Origin: an uncultured Alphaproteobacteria bacterium
Lineage (GTDB): Bacteria > Pseudomonadota > Alphaproteobacteria > CAAGCB01 > CAG-977
DNA length: 46,188 bases
Direction: 5' to 3'
Assembly (NCBI GenBank): GCA_944393745.1
Contig: CALYBD010000018.1
Coordinates: 1-46,188 of the forward strand
The notes under the pieces were generated by a model. It was given only the letters and a program-made list of their open reading frames with translations, did not search any database and was not told where the DNA came from. Positions 35,282 to 42,988 of this stretch are shown piece by piece. How positions within the stretch are numbered: the stretch's first letter is position 1; each line of letters opens with the position of its first letter. The position numbers were made by a program, and so were the translations under genes.

Positions 35282-35528
35282 TGTTTTCCTTTTTTATCTG
35301 TATCCGTCAACAGGTGTATAAGGATTTTTATTTTTTATCCAGTAAAAAAATCTTTTTTTGACCGATCAGCGCCGGTGCCCGTACTTAAAACAATAAATTT
35401 TCGAAGAAAGGGATTGTTCGCTGACGCTCACCCCTCAAGGGGGCCGCTCGGACTACCGTCCTGCGCGTCGTCACCTGACGGTGACCGAACCCTTTTATCA
35501 AGGCTTCTTCTCCTCTTTCGCCCGCCAT
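35282..35528. repeat. Intergenic segment with GC-rich hairpin block downstream of tRNA-Ser
   Basis: No gene. A GC-rich block at about 35410-35490 contains the inverted repeats CCCCTCAAGGGG (35431-35442) and GTCACC-TGAC-GGTGAC (35470-35485), unlike the AT-rich flanks. Its outer edge carries GAAAGGGATT, which also occurs in the 3' part of the tRNA-Ser gene. It may be a REP-like element or a remnant of tRNA-associated integration. This is a suggestion only. Confidence 0.35.
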
Positions 35529-35529
35529 A

Positions 35530-35556
35530 AAAAAAGCGCCTTCCCGGCGCTTTTAA
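35530..35556 (-). terminator. Terminator of tRNA-Ser
   Basis: AAAAGCGCC and GGCGCTTTT pair across TTCCC, with a T-run on the minus strand; it starts immediately after the 3' end of the tRNA. Confidence 0.8.
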
Positions 35557-35557
35557 A

Positions 35558-35649
35558 TGGCGGAGAGAAAGGGATTCGAACCCTTGATAGGCTTTGACAC
35601 CTATACTTGATTTCCAATCAAGCTCCTTCGGCCTCTCGGACATCTCTCC
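35558..35649 (-). tRNA. tRNA-Ser (anticodon GGA)
   Basis: A 92-base gene including encoded CCA. The acceptor GGAGAGA pairs with TCTCTCC. The anticodon stem CTTGA/TCAAG encloses a loop with GGA, which reads UCC/UCU codons. A long variable arm (TATAGGTGTCAAAGCCTATC region) and GGTTCGAATCC in the T-arm confirm a class II serine tRNA. Confidence 0.95.
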
Positions 35650-35812
35650 TTAATGGATCAGGGGTAGAAATACCCCATTTAACGTCCAAAAACAACATTT
35701 TTTTTATTTTTTCTTCTCAAATATCATTTTTTTCTTGTCTTTTTAATCTTTTTTAAAAATATTCATTAGTATGTTGAATAAAGAAAAAAAATAAACAGTA
35801 GGTTTAACAATT

Positions 35813-36088
35813 ATGTTCCTAGGACGCCTTTTAGGTTGGATTTTTCTTTTATCAGCCGCGTTTACCGCATCGGCCGAAGCCGTCGCCGCCCTGAATACCG
35901 GCGAATATATCAGTTTGGCAACCTCTGACGTTTTAACCATCATTACCGGCATATCACCGAAACCGGACAATTCTTTTGCCGGTATATTGCTGCTGTGGCC
36001 GGCATGGACCAGCATCGGATTAACAGGGCTGGCCTTGATTTTCCTGTGCCGCAAAAAGAAATATAAAAACTCCTTTTCGGCTAAATAA
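35813..36088 (+). CDS. Small two-helix membrane protein
   Basis: A 91-aa protein with two membrane helices (about 5-28 and 57-80) and a strongly basic end. It resembles a short alphaproteobacterial membrane protein family, recognisable by the Arg-x-x-Gly start, a central loop and a Leu-Leu-x-x-Pro-Ala-Trp before the second helix. No function is known to me. It stands alone, tail-to-tail with lepA 127 bases away. The ribosome site is weak, so the start is uncertain. The family resemblance is recalled, not checked. Confidence 0.6.
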   Translation: MFLGRLLGWIFLLSAAFTASAEAVAALNTGEYISLATSDVLTIITGISPKPDNSFAGILLLWPAWTSIGLTGLALIFLCRKKKYKNSFSAK

Positions 36089-36215
36089 CACGCTTTAATT
36101 TTTATTATAACAAGATTGATCGGTTAAATCGTTCCCCGTCTGCCGTTCACCGCCGGGAAACCGATAAACGCACGCCCCAAAAACAGATAACGACACTCAT
36201 TTTTTGCCGCGATAT

Positions 36216-38018
36216 TTATTCGTCCCCGATTCTCAATGCGGAAATAAAGGCCGACTGCGGAATTTCGACTTTGCCGAATTGCCGCATTCTTTTTTTGCCT
36301 TCCTTTTGTTTTTCCAACAGCTTGCGCTTTCTTGTAATATCGCCGCCGTAACACTTGGACGTAACATCTTTGCGGAAAGCGGCAATATCCTCTCGTGCAA
36401 TGATTTTTCCGCCGATTGCCGCCTGAATCGGGATTTTAAACTGATGACGCGGGATCAGAACCTTTAATCGTTCGCAAATCTGTCGGCCGCGCCGTTCGGC
36501 ATCGGATCTGTGCGCCAAAAAAGATAAAGCGTCCACGGTTTCTCCGTTGACCAAAATCGTGACTTTCACCAGATCTCCGGTTTGATAGCCGGCGACCTCA
36601 TAGTCAAAGCTGGCGTATCCCCGCGTGATCGATTTTAAACGATCATAGAAATCAAAAACAATTTCGTTCAACGGAAGGTCGTAAACCAACATCGCGCGGG
36701 ATCCGACATACGTCAGATCCTTTTGTACCCCGCGACGTTCCGTGCATAATTGTAAAACGGATCCCAAATATTCATCCGGAACCAAAATCGAAGCCTTTAC
36801 CCAAGGTTCTTCAATGGAGGCAATCTTCGTTACTTCCGGAAAATCGGCGGGATTGTGCAATTCCTTTAAAGTCCCGTCCGTCATGTGCATTTTATAAACG
36901 ACGCTCGGAGCCGTCGTGATTAAATCCAAATCAAATTCGCGTTCCAAGCGTTCTTCAATAATTTCCATATGAAGCAGTCCCAAAAAACCGCAACGGAATC
37001 CTTGACCTAAAGCAGCCGATTTTTCGGGACTATATTCAAAGCTGGCATCGTTTAACTGGAGCTTGCCCAAAGCGTCACGCAGGTTTTCATAGTAACTGGT
37101 GTCCAAAGGAAACATAGAGCAAAACACAACGGGCACACTCGGCTTAAATCCGGGCAGAGGCTCTGCGGCCGGACGCTTATCGTCCGTAATCGTATCGCCG
37201 ACTTTTGTATCGCCGACCGTTTTGATACCGGCGGTGATAAAGCCCAGCTCTCCGGCCGTCAGCCGATCAATATCTTTCATTTTAGGCGTAAAGATGCCCA
37301 CACGTTCGACTTCATGCGTCGTACCGTTTGCCATCATTCGGATTTTCATGCCTTTTTTTAAAACGCCGTCTTTAATGCGCACCAAAATAATGACCCCCAG
37401 ATACGGATCATACCAGGAATCAACCAACATTGCCTTTAACGGCGCGTCCGCATCACCTTGCGGTGCGGGCAGCTGCGTAACAATGCTTTCCAGCACGTCA
37501 TCAATGCCGATACCTGTCTTTGCGGAAGTTTCAACCGCATTTGACGTATCAATACCGATAACGTCTTCGATTTGTTCTTTAACTCTTTCGGGCTGAGCCG
37601 CCGGCAAGTCAATTTTATTAATAACCGTCACCAGTTCATGATTGGCTTCTATTGCCTTATAGACATTTGCCAGCGTCTGCGCTTCTACTCCCTGAGACGC
37701 ATCGACAACCAGCAAAGATCCCTCACAGGCAGCCAAAGACCGGCTGACTTCATACGTAAAATCGACATGCCCCGGCGTATCAATCAGGTTCAGCTGATAT
37801 TCCTGCCCGTCTTTGGCTGTATAGTTCAGCCGAACGGTCTGCGCTTTAATCGTAATCCCGCGTTCACGTTCCAGATCCATGGAATCCAAGATTTGATCGC
37901 GCATTTCGCGTTCGGTCAACCCGCCGCATCTTTGGATCAGCCGGTCGGCCAAAGTCGATTTGCCGTGGTCGATATGCGCCACGATGGAAAAATTGCGAAT
38001 ATGAGATAAATCCGTCAT
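36216..38018 (-). CDS. lepA: Elongation factor 4 (LepA), ribosome-associated GTPase
   Basis: A 600-aa translational GTPase. G1 Ala-His-Ile-Asp-His-Gly-Lys-Ser-Thr is near residue 14, G3 is Asp-Thr-Pro-Gly-His, and G4 is Asn-Lys-Ile-Asp. Domains II, III and V follow, then the LepA-specific C-terminal domain ending in a basic Lys-Arg-Met-Arg-Gln-Phe-Gly-Lys-Val stretch. The ATG at 38018 is chosen because it starts the family's [10 protein letters not shown] block and has AGGG upstream; the frame extends eight codons further. EF4 acts in ribosome biogenesis or back-translocation under stress. Confidence 0.97.
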   Translation of the reverse strand: MTDLSHIRNFSIVAHIDHGKSTLADRLIQRCGGLTEREMRDQILDSMDLERERGITIKAQTVRLNYTAKDGQEYQLNLIDTPGHVDFTYEVSRSLAACEGSLLVVDASQGVEAQTLANVYKAIEANHELVTVINKIDLPAAQPERVKEQIEDVIGIDTSNAVETSAKTGIGIDDVLESIVTQLPAPQGDADAPLKAMLVDSWYDPYLGVIILVRIKDGVLKKGMKIRMMANGTTHEVERVGIFTPKMKDIDRLTAGELGFITAGIKTVGDTKVGDTITDDKRPAAEPLPGFKPSVPVVFCSMFPLDTSYYENLRDALGKLQLNDASFEYSPEKSAALGQGFRCGFLGLLHMEIIEERLEREFDLDLITTAPSVVYKMHMTDGTLKELHNPADFPEVTKIASIEEPWVKASILVPDEYLGSVLQLCTERRGVQKDLTYVGSRAMLVYDLPLNEIVFDFYDRLKSITRGYASFDYEVAGYQTGDLVKVTILVNGETVDALSFLAHRSDAERRGRQICERLKVLIPRHQFKIPIQAAIGGKIIAREDIAAFRKDVTSKCYGGDITRKRKLLEKQKEGKKRMRQFGKVEIPQSAFISALRIGDE

Positions 38019-38157
38019 TAACACCCTATACTCAACAAGCACCTGGCACTAACATATATGAAACTGCGTTTCGATCAAACAAAATCTTTTTTCCGCTCTT
38101 TTATTTTTTATTTTATTTATGTTATCCTGTTAAAAAGTTTAAAAAAAGGATCTTTGT

Positions 38158-38784
38158 ATGGCAGCATTTCTTGATTTGTTTCTTCCCTCTTTTACGATGC
38201 TGTTTGTGACCATGGATCCGATCGGCAATATGCCTATTTTTATGAGCTTGACGGAAAGCCCGCGCCCCGGATACCGACTGTTAATGGCCAGACGATCCGT
38301 GCTGATCGGTTTTTCCGTTATGCTTTTTTTCGCTTATGCCGGAGAAGCCTTTTTAAATCTGTTGGGGATATCAATACCGGCCTTTCGCATTGCCGGCGGA
38401 ATAATGCTGTTCATTGTCGCCTTGCAAATGATTTTTGTTGAGGAACAAAAGGAAAAAGCCGCCGAAGAAGCTTCAGACCACCCCTATGAAAATGATGTGT
38501 CCGTTTTCCCGTTGGCAGTTCCTTTGATTGCCGGACCGGGCTCCATTGCTTCAATTATTTTGTTAATGTCGGAAAGACACGGCGATTGGCGACAACAGGC
38601 GTTCGTCATTGGCTCTTTAATCGCGGTTTGCCTGATTACTTATGTATTATTCCGGCTGTCGAATCACTTTGCCCGCCTGTTCGGCCAGACGATCAACACG
38701 GTCATTTCAAAATTACTGGGCATTATCCTGGGGGCAATGGCTTCACAGTTCATTATTGACGGAATTTACGGCTTGATGTCATAA
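38158..38784 (+). CDS. MarC family (UPF0056) membrane protein
   Basis: A 208-aa inner-membrane protein with six predicted helices. Met-Asp-Pro-Ile-Gly-Asn-Met-Pro-Ile-Phe near residue 20 and Leu-Ile-Ala-Gly-Pro-Gly-Ser-Ile-Ala near residue 125 are the twin signatures of the MarC/UPF0056 family, likely the two re-entrant halves of a transporter. The substrate is unknown; the old link to multiple antibiotic resistance has been withdrawn. AAGGA lies ten bases before the ATG. A TATCCT -10 lies near 38123. Confidence 0.9.
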   Translation: MAAFLDLFLPSFTMLFVTMDPIGNMPIFMSLTESPRPGYRLLMARRSVLIGFSVMLFFAYAGEAFLNLLGISIPAFRIAGGIMLFIVALQMIFVEEQKEKAAEEASDHPYENDVSVFPLAVPLIAGPGSIASIILLMSERHGDWRQQAFVIGSLIAVCLITYVLFRLSNHFARLFGQTINTVISKLLGIILGAMASQFIIDGIYGLMS

Positions 38785-38797
38785 TGAAAAAAAACTC

Positions 38798-38826
38798 TTG
38801 TCAAAAAAGAACGAAAGCGTTATACA
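38798..38826 (+). promoter_or_regulatory. Promoter of tRNA-Gln
   Basis: TTGTCA at 38798-38803, a 17-base spacer and TATACA at 38821-38826; transcription would start about 10 bases before the mature tRNA. Confidence 0.75.
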
Positions 38827-38843
38827 GGTTCTACTTTATTCGT

Positions 38844-38917
38844 TGGGGAATAGTTTAATGGTAGAACAGCGGACTCTGACTCCGTTAGTCTTGGTTCGAG
38901 TCCAGGTTCCCCAGCCA
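38844..38917 (+). tRNA. tRNA-Gln (anticodon CTG), likely attachment site
   Basis: A 74-base tRNA with acceptor TGGGGAA/TTCCCCA, anticodon stem CGGA/TCCG with CTG in the loop, GGTTCGAGTCC in the T-arm and encoded CCA. A tyrosine integrase gene begins 112 bases downstream, so the 3' half is the probable attL of an integrative element. No second copy of the T-arm/acceptor sequence was seen in the window. Confidence 0.93.
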
Positions 38918-38925
38918 CCTTGAGA

Positions 38926-38965
38926 GCCAAGTCGTTGAAAACAAACGAACTTGGCTTTTTTGTGC
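38926..38965 (+). terminator. Terminator downstream of tRNA-Gln
   Basis: AGCCAAGT-CGTT pairs with AACG-AACTTGGCT, closed by a short A-rich loop and followed by six T. It lies between the tRNA and the integrase operator region, so it may belong to the element end or to the host. Confidence 0.75.
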
Positions 38966-38975
38966 TCGGGGAAAT

Positions 38976-39017
38976 GTTAGCAGTGCTAACAAAACTGCTA
39001 ACAAACCTTGTTAGCAC
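38976..39017. repeat. Cluster of GTTAGC/GCTAAC repeats upstream of the integrase
   Basis: A perfect palindrome GTTAGCAGTGCTAAC (38976-38990) is followed by a direct copy of GCTAACAAA (38997-39005) and an inverted TTGTTAGCA (39008-39016). Their place between tRNA-Gln and the integrase fits arm-type integrase sites or an autoregulatory operator. A related GTTAGTAACTAAC occurs at 45888. Confidence 0.55.
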
Positions 39018-39028
39018 GGGCGGTTGTC

Positions 39029-40753
39029 ATGACATTGTACAATCGCGGTTATTCTTATTATGCCATACTGCGTGTTTCCCGAAACGCCTGCCACCCTTCC
39101 GGTAAAAAACAGGTCTGGATTTCTTTGCGCACGACAGACAAAAAAATAGCTCAGCAACGTTATATTGTGGTAGCATCGAAAATCTTAAATCAAGAGTTAA
39201 GCAAACATCAAAAACGTGAAAAAATGGGCTACAACAAAGACGACAATACTTTGGACTTTGACAGGCAACAGGCAGAAACCTTCGCTTATGAATGGCTGTT
39301 AAATGCCATCAATGAGGAAAAAGCCAAACAAGCGGGTAAGGTGCTGACTTCCGAACCTTATATGCAACAGTTTGCCATGTTGCGTTCGAAGTATTCTTTG
39401 GCGGATTATTCGGATATGGAAAAAACGGTCAGCTTGTTTTTGTTGCGCAACGGCTACCCGTTTCCTTCGGAAGACACTGCCGATATTTTGTTTGAAGCTT
39501 TTATGCGTGCCGTTTTGCAGTTTTGTTCTTTTATGGCGAAAATGGCCGCCGGGGAGACCCAAAATTTCCCCGAACGTCTGTTAAGCGGTGTTCCGGCGGC
39601 GATTACGTTCGGATCTTATGCATCAGGAATAACGACAACAACGGCTAAGCCGCTCAAACCCGATCTGACATTGGTTCAGTTGGCGGAAACGTATAACAAC
39701 CTGGAATCCCGCAAAAATGCGACAAAGGATTCACAGGAGCGCATCTTAGCCAAAACCCGCGTTTGGCAAGAGTTGCTCGGAAAAGAAAAGACCATTCGCA
39801 CGCTTACCAGTGACGACCTGCAAAAAGCGGTGGCGGAAATCCCCTTTATCACCAAAGGCTTTGCGCGGACACATCAAGGAAACTACAACGTATTTCACGA
39901 CATAGCAGAGGGTCGGAAACACCCCTCAAAACGCATTTCTTCCAAGACATTGGGGGAATATATCAGCATTGTGAAAAAACTGTTGTCCTGGGCTGTGCGT
40001 TTCAAGTACCTGCAGGAAAACCCTTTTGATTGCGTTGACATACCGGTTGCGAAAAACGATGACGAAGGCGTTAAACGTCTTCCCTTTACGTTAAATCAAT
40101 TAAACGCAATTTTTCACGCACCGATATATACGGGGTGCCGCGACGATAAATCGGGATATAACATTGTCGGAGAAGCTCACCCCCGCCGCGCACGATTTTG
40201 GGTGCCGTTGTTAGGATTGTTTACCGGAGCCAGATGTAACGAACTGTGCCAGTTATTGCCGTCAGACATTCATCAAACGGAGGGTGTTTGGGTTATCAGC
40301 ATTAACGATGAAGGCGACAAACACGTTAAGACAAAAGCCGGCATTCGCGAAATCCCCGTTCACCCCGAGCTGATAAAGATGGGCTTTTTGGATTATGTTC
40401 GGCAAATGAGAAGGGAAAAGCGACTGTTTCCGGAACTGAAACCTAATGCCCGAGGAGCCTATTCGGACGAGATGTCCCGTTGGTTCGGTCGTTTTTTAGA
40501 AACCGTCAACCGGACATTAAAGGCGAAAGACCGAATGGGGAAAGGTCATGTGTTCCACAGTTTTAGACACACGTTTCGTACCGAACTGCGCAATAACGAT
40601 GCAAGCAATGAGCACGTTCTGCGCTTAGGCGGTTGGGAGCGCGGTTCTTCTTTGGCTGACCATTACGGGACGATCAGCATGAAAGTCCTTGAGAAGACAA
40701 TGGTTGAAAAAGTCCGGTATGACGGTCTGGATTTAAGCCATTTGTACGTATAG
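39029..40753 (+). CDS. Tyrosine recombinase (integrase) with DUF6538-like N-terminus
   Basis: A 574-aa integrase. The N-terminal 60 residues (Leu-Tyr-Asn-Arg-Gly-Tyr-Ser-Tyr-Tyr-Ala and Ser-Leu-Arg-Thr-Thr-Asp) resemble DUF6538, seen in many site-specific recombinases. A SAM-like core-binding domain lies at about 215-335. The catalytic domain has Gly-Ala-Arg-Cys-Asn-Glu (first Arg), His-Ser-Phe-Arg-His-Thr (HxxR), Leu-Gly-Gly-Trp-Glu and Asp-His-Tyr-Gly with the nucleophilic Tyr. The ATG at 39029 is preferred to the upstream TTG at 39008, which lies within the repeat cluster. Orientation away from tRNA-Gln is typical of a tRNA-integrated island. Confidence 0.9.
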   Translation: MTLYNRGYSYYAILRVSRNACHPSGKKQVWISLRTTDKKIAQQRYIVVASKILNQELSKHQKREKMGYNKDDNTLDFDRQQAETFAYEWLLNAINEEKAKQAGKVLTSEPYMQQFAMLRSKYSLADYSDMEKTVSLFLLRNGYPFPSEDTADILFEAFMRAVLQFCSFMAKMAAGETQNFPERLLSGVPAAITFGSYASGITTTTAKPLKPDLTLVQLAETYNNLESRKNATKDSQERILAKTRVWQELLGKEKTIRTLTSDDLQKAVAEIPFITKGFARTHQGNYNVFHDIAEGRKHPSKRISSKTLGEYISIVKKLLSWAVRFKYLQENPFDCVDIPVAKNDDEGVKRLPFTLNQLNAIFHAPIYTGCRDDKSGYNIVGEAHPRRARFWVPLLGLFTGARCNELCQLLPSDIHQTEGVWVISINDEGDKHVKTKAGIREIPVHPELIKMGFLDYVRQMRREKRLFPELKPNARGAYSDEMSRWFGRFLETVNRTLKAKDRMGKGHVFHSFRHTFRTELRNNDASNEHVLRLGGWERGSSLADHYGTISMKVLEKTMVEKVRYDGLDLSHLYV

Positions 40754-41279
40754 CAAGGAAAAAAACGCGGCATTTTAGCGAATCGCTTTTGCTTTCACAG
40801 CGCAACAGACTTGCAACCTATAGATGAATAAATAACGACCAAAACAGGCTTAATGAGTATTTTTGAGGATAGCCTGTTTTTTGGGGATTTTAATCGGTTT
40901 AACGCATTGAAAATAAAAAGAATTTTGGCATTCTTTTTTAGGGTAAAAAATGCTTTTTTTCTTCCATTTTTTGTAGTTTTTTGCTAATATAATTAAGTAA
41001 TCAACAAATATATTTTTTCAAACTGCGGGAGCTTGTTGATTGGACTTTGTTAACCCCGCCAAAAAGGAGAGCAAAGTGGCAATAATTCTAAAATATCCAG
41101 CATCATAACTATATAGATAAAACTGTTGCACGGCTTCATGTGTGTATGTGTTTATTTCGCATTAACACATGTTGCTTCTTTGCACACGTTATAAATCTAT
41201 ATCTTAACTTCGTTAATATTGGCGAATGCGTTTGCCAATACAGTGTAATTTTGTGCCCAAAAGGCTGAAAGGTCAAAGC
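40754..41279. other. Leader region of the accessory replication cassette
   Basis: No full gene. A hairpin with AAAACAGGCT/AGCCTGTTTT arms (40841-40880) followed by TT and a long loop could end the integrase transcript. TATAAT occurs at 40988-40993 without a good -35. A ten-codon frame (GTG 41076 to TAA 41108) follows an AAGGAG and might be a leader peptide. An imperfect ATTGGC...GCCAAT inverted repeat lies at 41218-41239, close to the next gene. The region is more AT-rich than the core genes. Confidence 0.45.
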
Positions 41280-41966
41280 ATGTTTAATTTAAATACCGGT
41301 GATAATCACAGTAATCAAACACAAGCGGAAAGCATCGTGGATAAGGCTATTCTCGAAATCCGGGGATATATTAAAACGGAAGAAGATTCCTATAAAAAAC
41401 ATCAGGAAACGGGGATCGATTTGCTTGTTTCTTTATGTCAAAAAACGGCTCAGATAAAAAAGTCTGACACCGCTAAAAAGGAGCTAAAGGAAAGAGCAAA
41501 TGAAATCATAAAGCGGGTTACAAAAAACGGCAAACAACCGGTTTGTAACAGCCTCTTTTTAAAGCTCTTCTATGTCTGTTTTTATCGCGATGACAATGAG
41601 AGTGTGACGTCAAATGCGTTTTCTCAAAAGAAGATGACCTATTACAACGCATATCTGTATTGTGACAGGAAATATGGAAATGAAGATTCTTCATTTTCTA
41701 ACTTAAAAGAGAAGCTTCAAGATGACGGGATTACATCCGTTCGGAAATTATATGAGCTGTATTCTAAAGAATATTCGGATAGAAACAAAGAGGATCGTAC
41801 AAAATATCCGACCTTTACTCATAAGGACAAACTCTTTTCCATACATTCGAAACTTTTCAAAAAAGTTGTGGATGAGGATAAAGAATTTGTCGAAACTTTT
41901 GAGGAAAACGGTTTCAAAATAATGGTTCAGGTTTCCAAAAAATCGTACGAGAAGGCCGCTTCTTAA
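41280..41966 (+). CDS. Unknown basic helical protein of the accessory element
   Basis: A 228-aa protein rich in Lys, Ser and Glu with predicted long helices and no membrane segment. I do not recognise it. The frame extends upstream to 41226, but the ATG at 41280 has AAAGG nine bases before it and the upstream part covers an inverted repeat. It precedes the repeat array and the Rep-like gene in the same direction. A DNA-binding accessory role would fit the charge and context, but no helix-turn-helix was identified. Base composition is more AT-rich than the core genes, as expected for acquired DNA. Confidence 0.65.
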   Translation: MFNLNTGDNHSNQTQAESIVDKAILEIRGYIKTEEDSYKKHQETGIDLLVSLCQKTAQIKKSDTAKKELKERANEIIKRVTKNGKQPVCNSLFLKLFYVCFYRDDNESVTSNAFSQKKMTYYNAYLYCDRKYGNEDSSFSNLKEKLQDDGITSVRKLYELYSKEYSDRNKEDRTKYPTFTHKDKLFSIHSKLFKKVVDEDKEFVETFEENGFKIMVQVSKKSYEKAAS

Positions 41967-41978
41967 ATCTAACGACTG

Positions 41979-42139
41979 TTCGCTTGATGCATGAATAAAA
42001 CGCATCAAGCGAATAATTGCACGTTCTGTCATGGAGGTGTGAAGATGTATCAAGCGAACATCTCCTGTGTAGCTGTACGCGGGAACAGAAGCGTAAGGCT
42101 ATGTTTCGTGTATATGTGCAAATGTGTATCAAACGAACA
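41979..42139. repeat. Inverted repeat plus iteron-like copies before the Rep-like gene
   Basis: TTCGCTTGATGC (41979-41990) and its exact inverse GCATCAAGCGAA (42002-42013) form a 12-bp stem with an 11-base loop. Two further copies of the same unit are TATCAAGCGAACA (42048-42060) and TATCAAACGAACA (42127-42139). Four related sites in 160 bases, one pair as a hairpin, upstream of a putative Rep gene, look like an origin or Rep operator. Other explanations are a repressor array or an attenuator. Confidence 0.7.
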
Positions 42140-42164
42140 CTTAATTGTTTATGGAGAATGGTAA
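42045..42164 (+). CDS. 39-aa leader peptide coupled to the Rep-like gene
   Basis: ATG 42045 follows a strong GGAGGTG ribosome site by four bases and opens 39 codons. Its TAA (42162-42164) shares the final A with the ATG of the next gene, so TAATG gives classic coupled reinitiation. The peptide is unremarkable in composition, with four Cys and no known motif. Two of the iteron copies lie within it. Overlapping leader peptides of this sort control translation of plasmid Rep genes. That this one is translated is inferred from the ribosome site and junction. Confidence 0.5.
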   Translation: MYQANISCVAVRGNRSVRLCFVYMCKCVSNEHLIVYGEW

Positions 42165-42988
42165 TGAAGAAAGTTCAAATTACTAAAATAAAGAAAAAAA
42201 ACCGATCAAAACAAACAAGACGTCATGTACTGTTTGCAGAAGAATTTGATAAAAATGCAAAATATCAATTAAAGAAGCTAAGCAAAGCTATAACCGAATA
42301 TGAAGAAAATGCAGGAGAAGCAGGAAAGCTTCTTAAACGCATATCAGGTAATAGTAAGATTTTAATTCAGCCAAGGGCACTAGCTCCTTTTGCTAAGAGA
42401 ATAACATCAAAACTTAACGAGTACGGATGTAATTCGGCATATATGTTTACTATTATCATAGGAGACCTTTTATTTGGAATAGATGACCTTGAAAGGAAGT
42501 CCAAGGAAATTGCAAATTTCAGAAGGCAGGTTCAGGAGTGGTTAGAAGGCTATGACTATATAGCAACCGTCGCTTTTGATTTTTTCAACAATGTAAAATT
42601 TGCCAATAGCGGGACATGTGTGTCTCCTCATATTCACGGGATCTTTTTTGATGAAATAAAGAAAAGAGGCAAAGAAAAGATAAGCAGGAAAATCAAGAAT
42701 GATTCGGAGGAAAACTGCATTCTAAGGCCTTTTGAAATTAAAGAGTACAGCAGGCTGATTGATGCGGTTCATTATGCTTTCAAGGGCCCTTTTGGCGGGA
42801 AGAATTACTATGAAATCGTTGAGGGGAAAAAGGGGAAAAAAGTTCGCAAAAGAACACCTCTAACATTGAAGGACTTGATAACCATTATTCAAAACTTCAA
42901 AGACACCCCTATAGACGCATACTGTTTCGCCGGAGGGAGGGGTATTAGTCTCTTACAAGAAATTCGTAAGGAGATGAAGAATGCATAA
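42164..42988 (+). CDS. Putative HUH-type rolling-circle Rep nuclease
   Basis: A 274-aa basic protein. A Ser-Pro-His156-Ile-His158-Gly-Ile-Phe-Phe segment matches the HUH metal-binding motif (hydrophobic-His-x-His). Downstream, His203-Tyr204-Ala-Phe-Lys207 gives the YxxK motif with catalytic Tyr204, and Phe95-Thr-Ile-Ile-Ile may be motif 1. Motif order and spacing fit rolling-circle initiators, which nick the origin and stay covalently attached to the 5' end. No helicase domain is fused, but the next gene encodes one. The ATG at 42164 is coupled to the leader peptide and preceded by GGAG; the longer frame from 42017 would cross the repeats. The assignment is by motif only; relaxase-like or unrelated HxH proteins are alternatives. 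Confidence 0.6.
   Translation: MKKVQITKIKKKNRSKQTRRHVLFAEEFDKNAKYQLKKLSKAITEYEENAGEAGKLLKRISGNSKILIQPRALAPFAKRITSKLNEYGCNSAYMFTIIIGDLLFGIDDLERKSKEIANFRRQVQEWLEGYDYIATVAFDFFNNVKFANSGTCVSPHIHGIFFDEIKKRGKEKISRKIKNDSEENCILRPFEIKEYSRLIDAVHYAFKGPFGGKNYYEIVEGKKGKKVRKRTPLTLKDLITIIQNFKDTPIDAYCFAGGRGISLLQEIRKEMKNA

Noticed and set aside
35428-35643. A 71-aa minus-strand frame starting in tRNA-Ser
   Set aside because: It is the tRNA gene read as protein plus the GC-rich spacer; this is a common false frame.
37099-38009. Two plus-strand frames of 145-165 codons opposite lepA
   Set aside because: Shadow frames of a highly conserved gene.
38976-39028. TTG start at 39008 for the integrase
   Set aside because: It would place coding sequence across the inverted repeat cluster; the ATG at 39029 begins the DUF6538-like motif directly.
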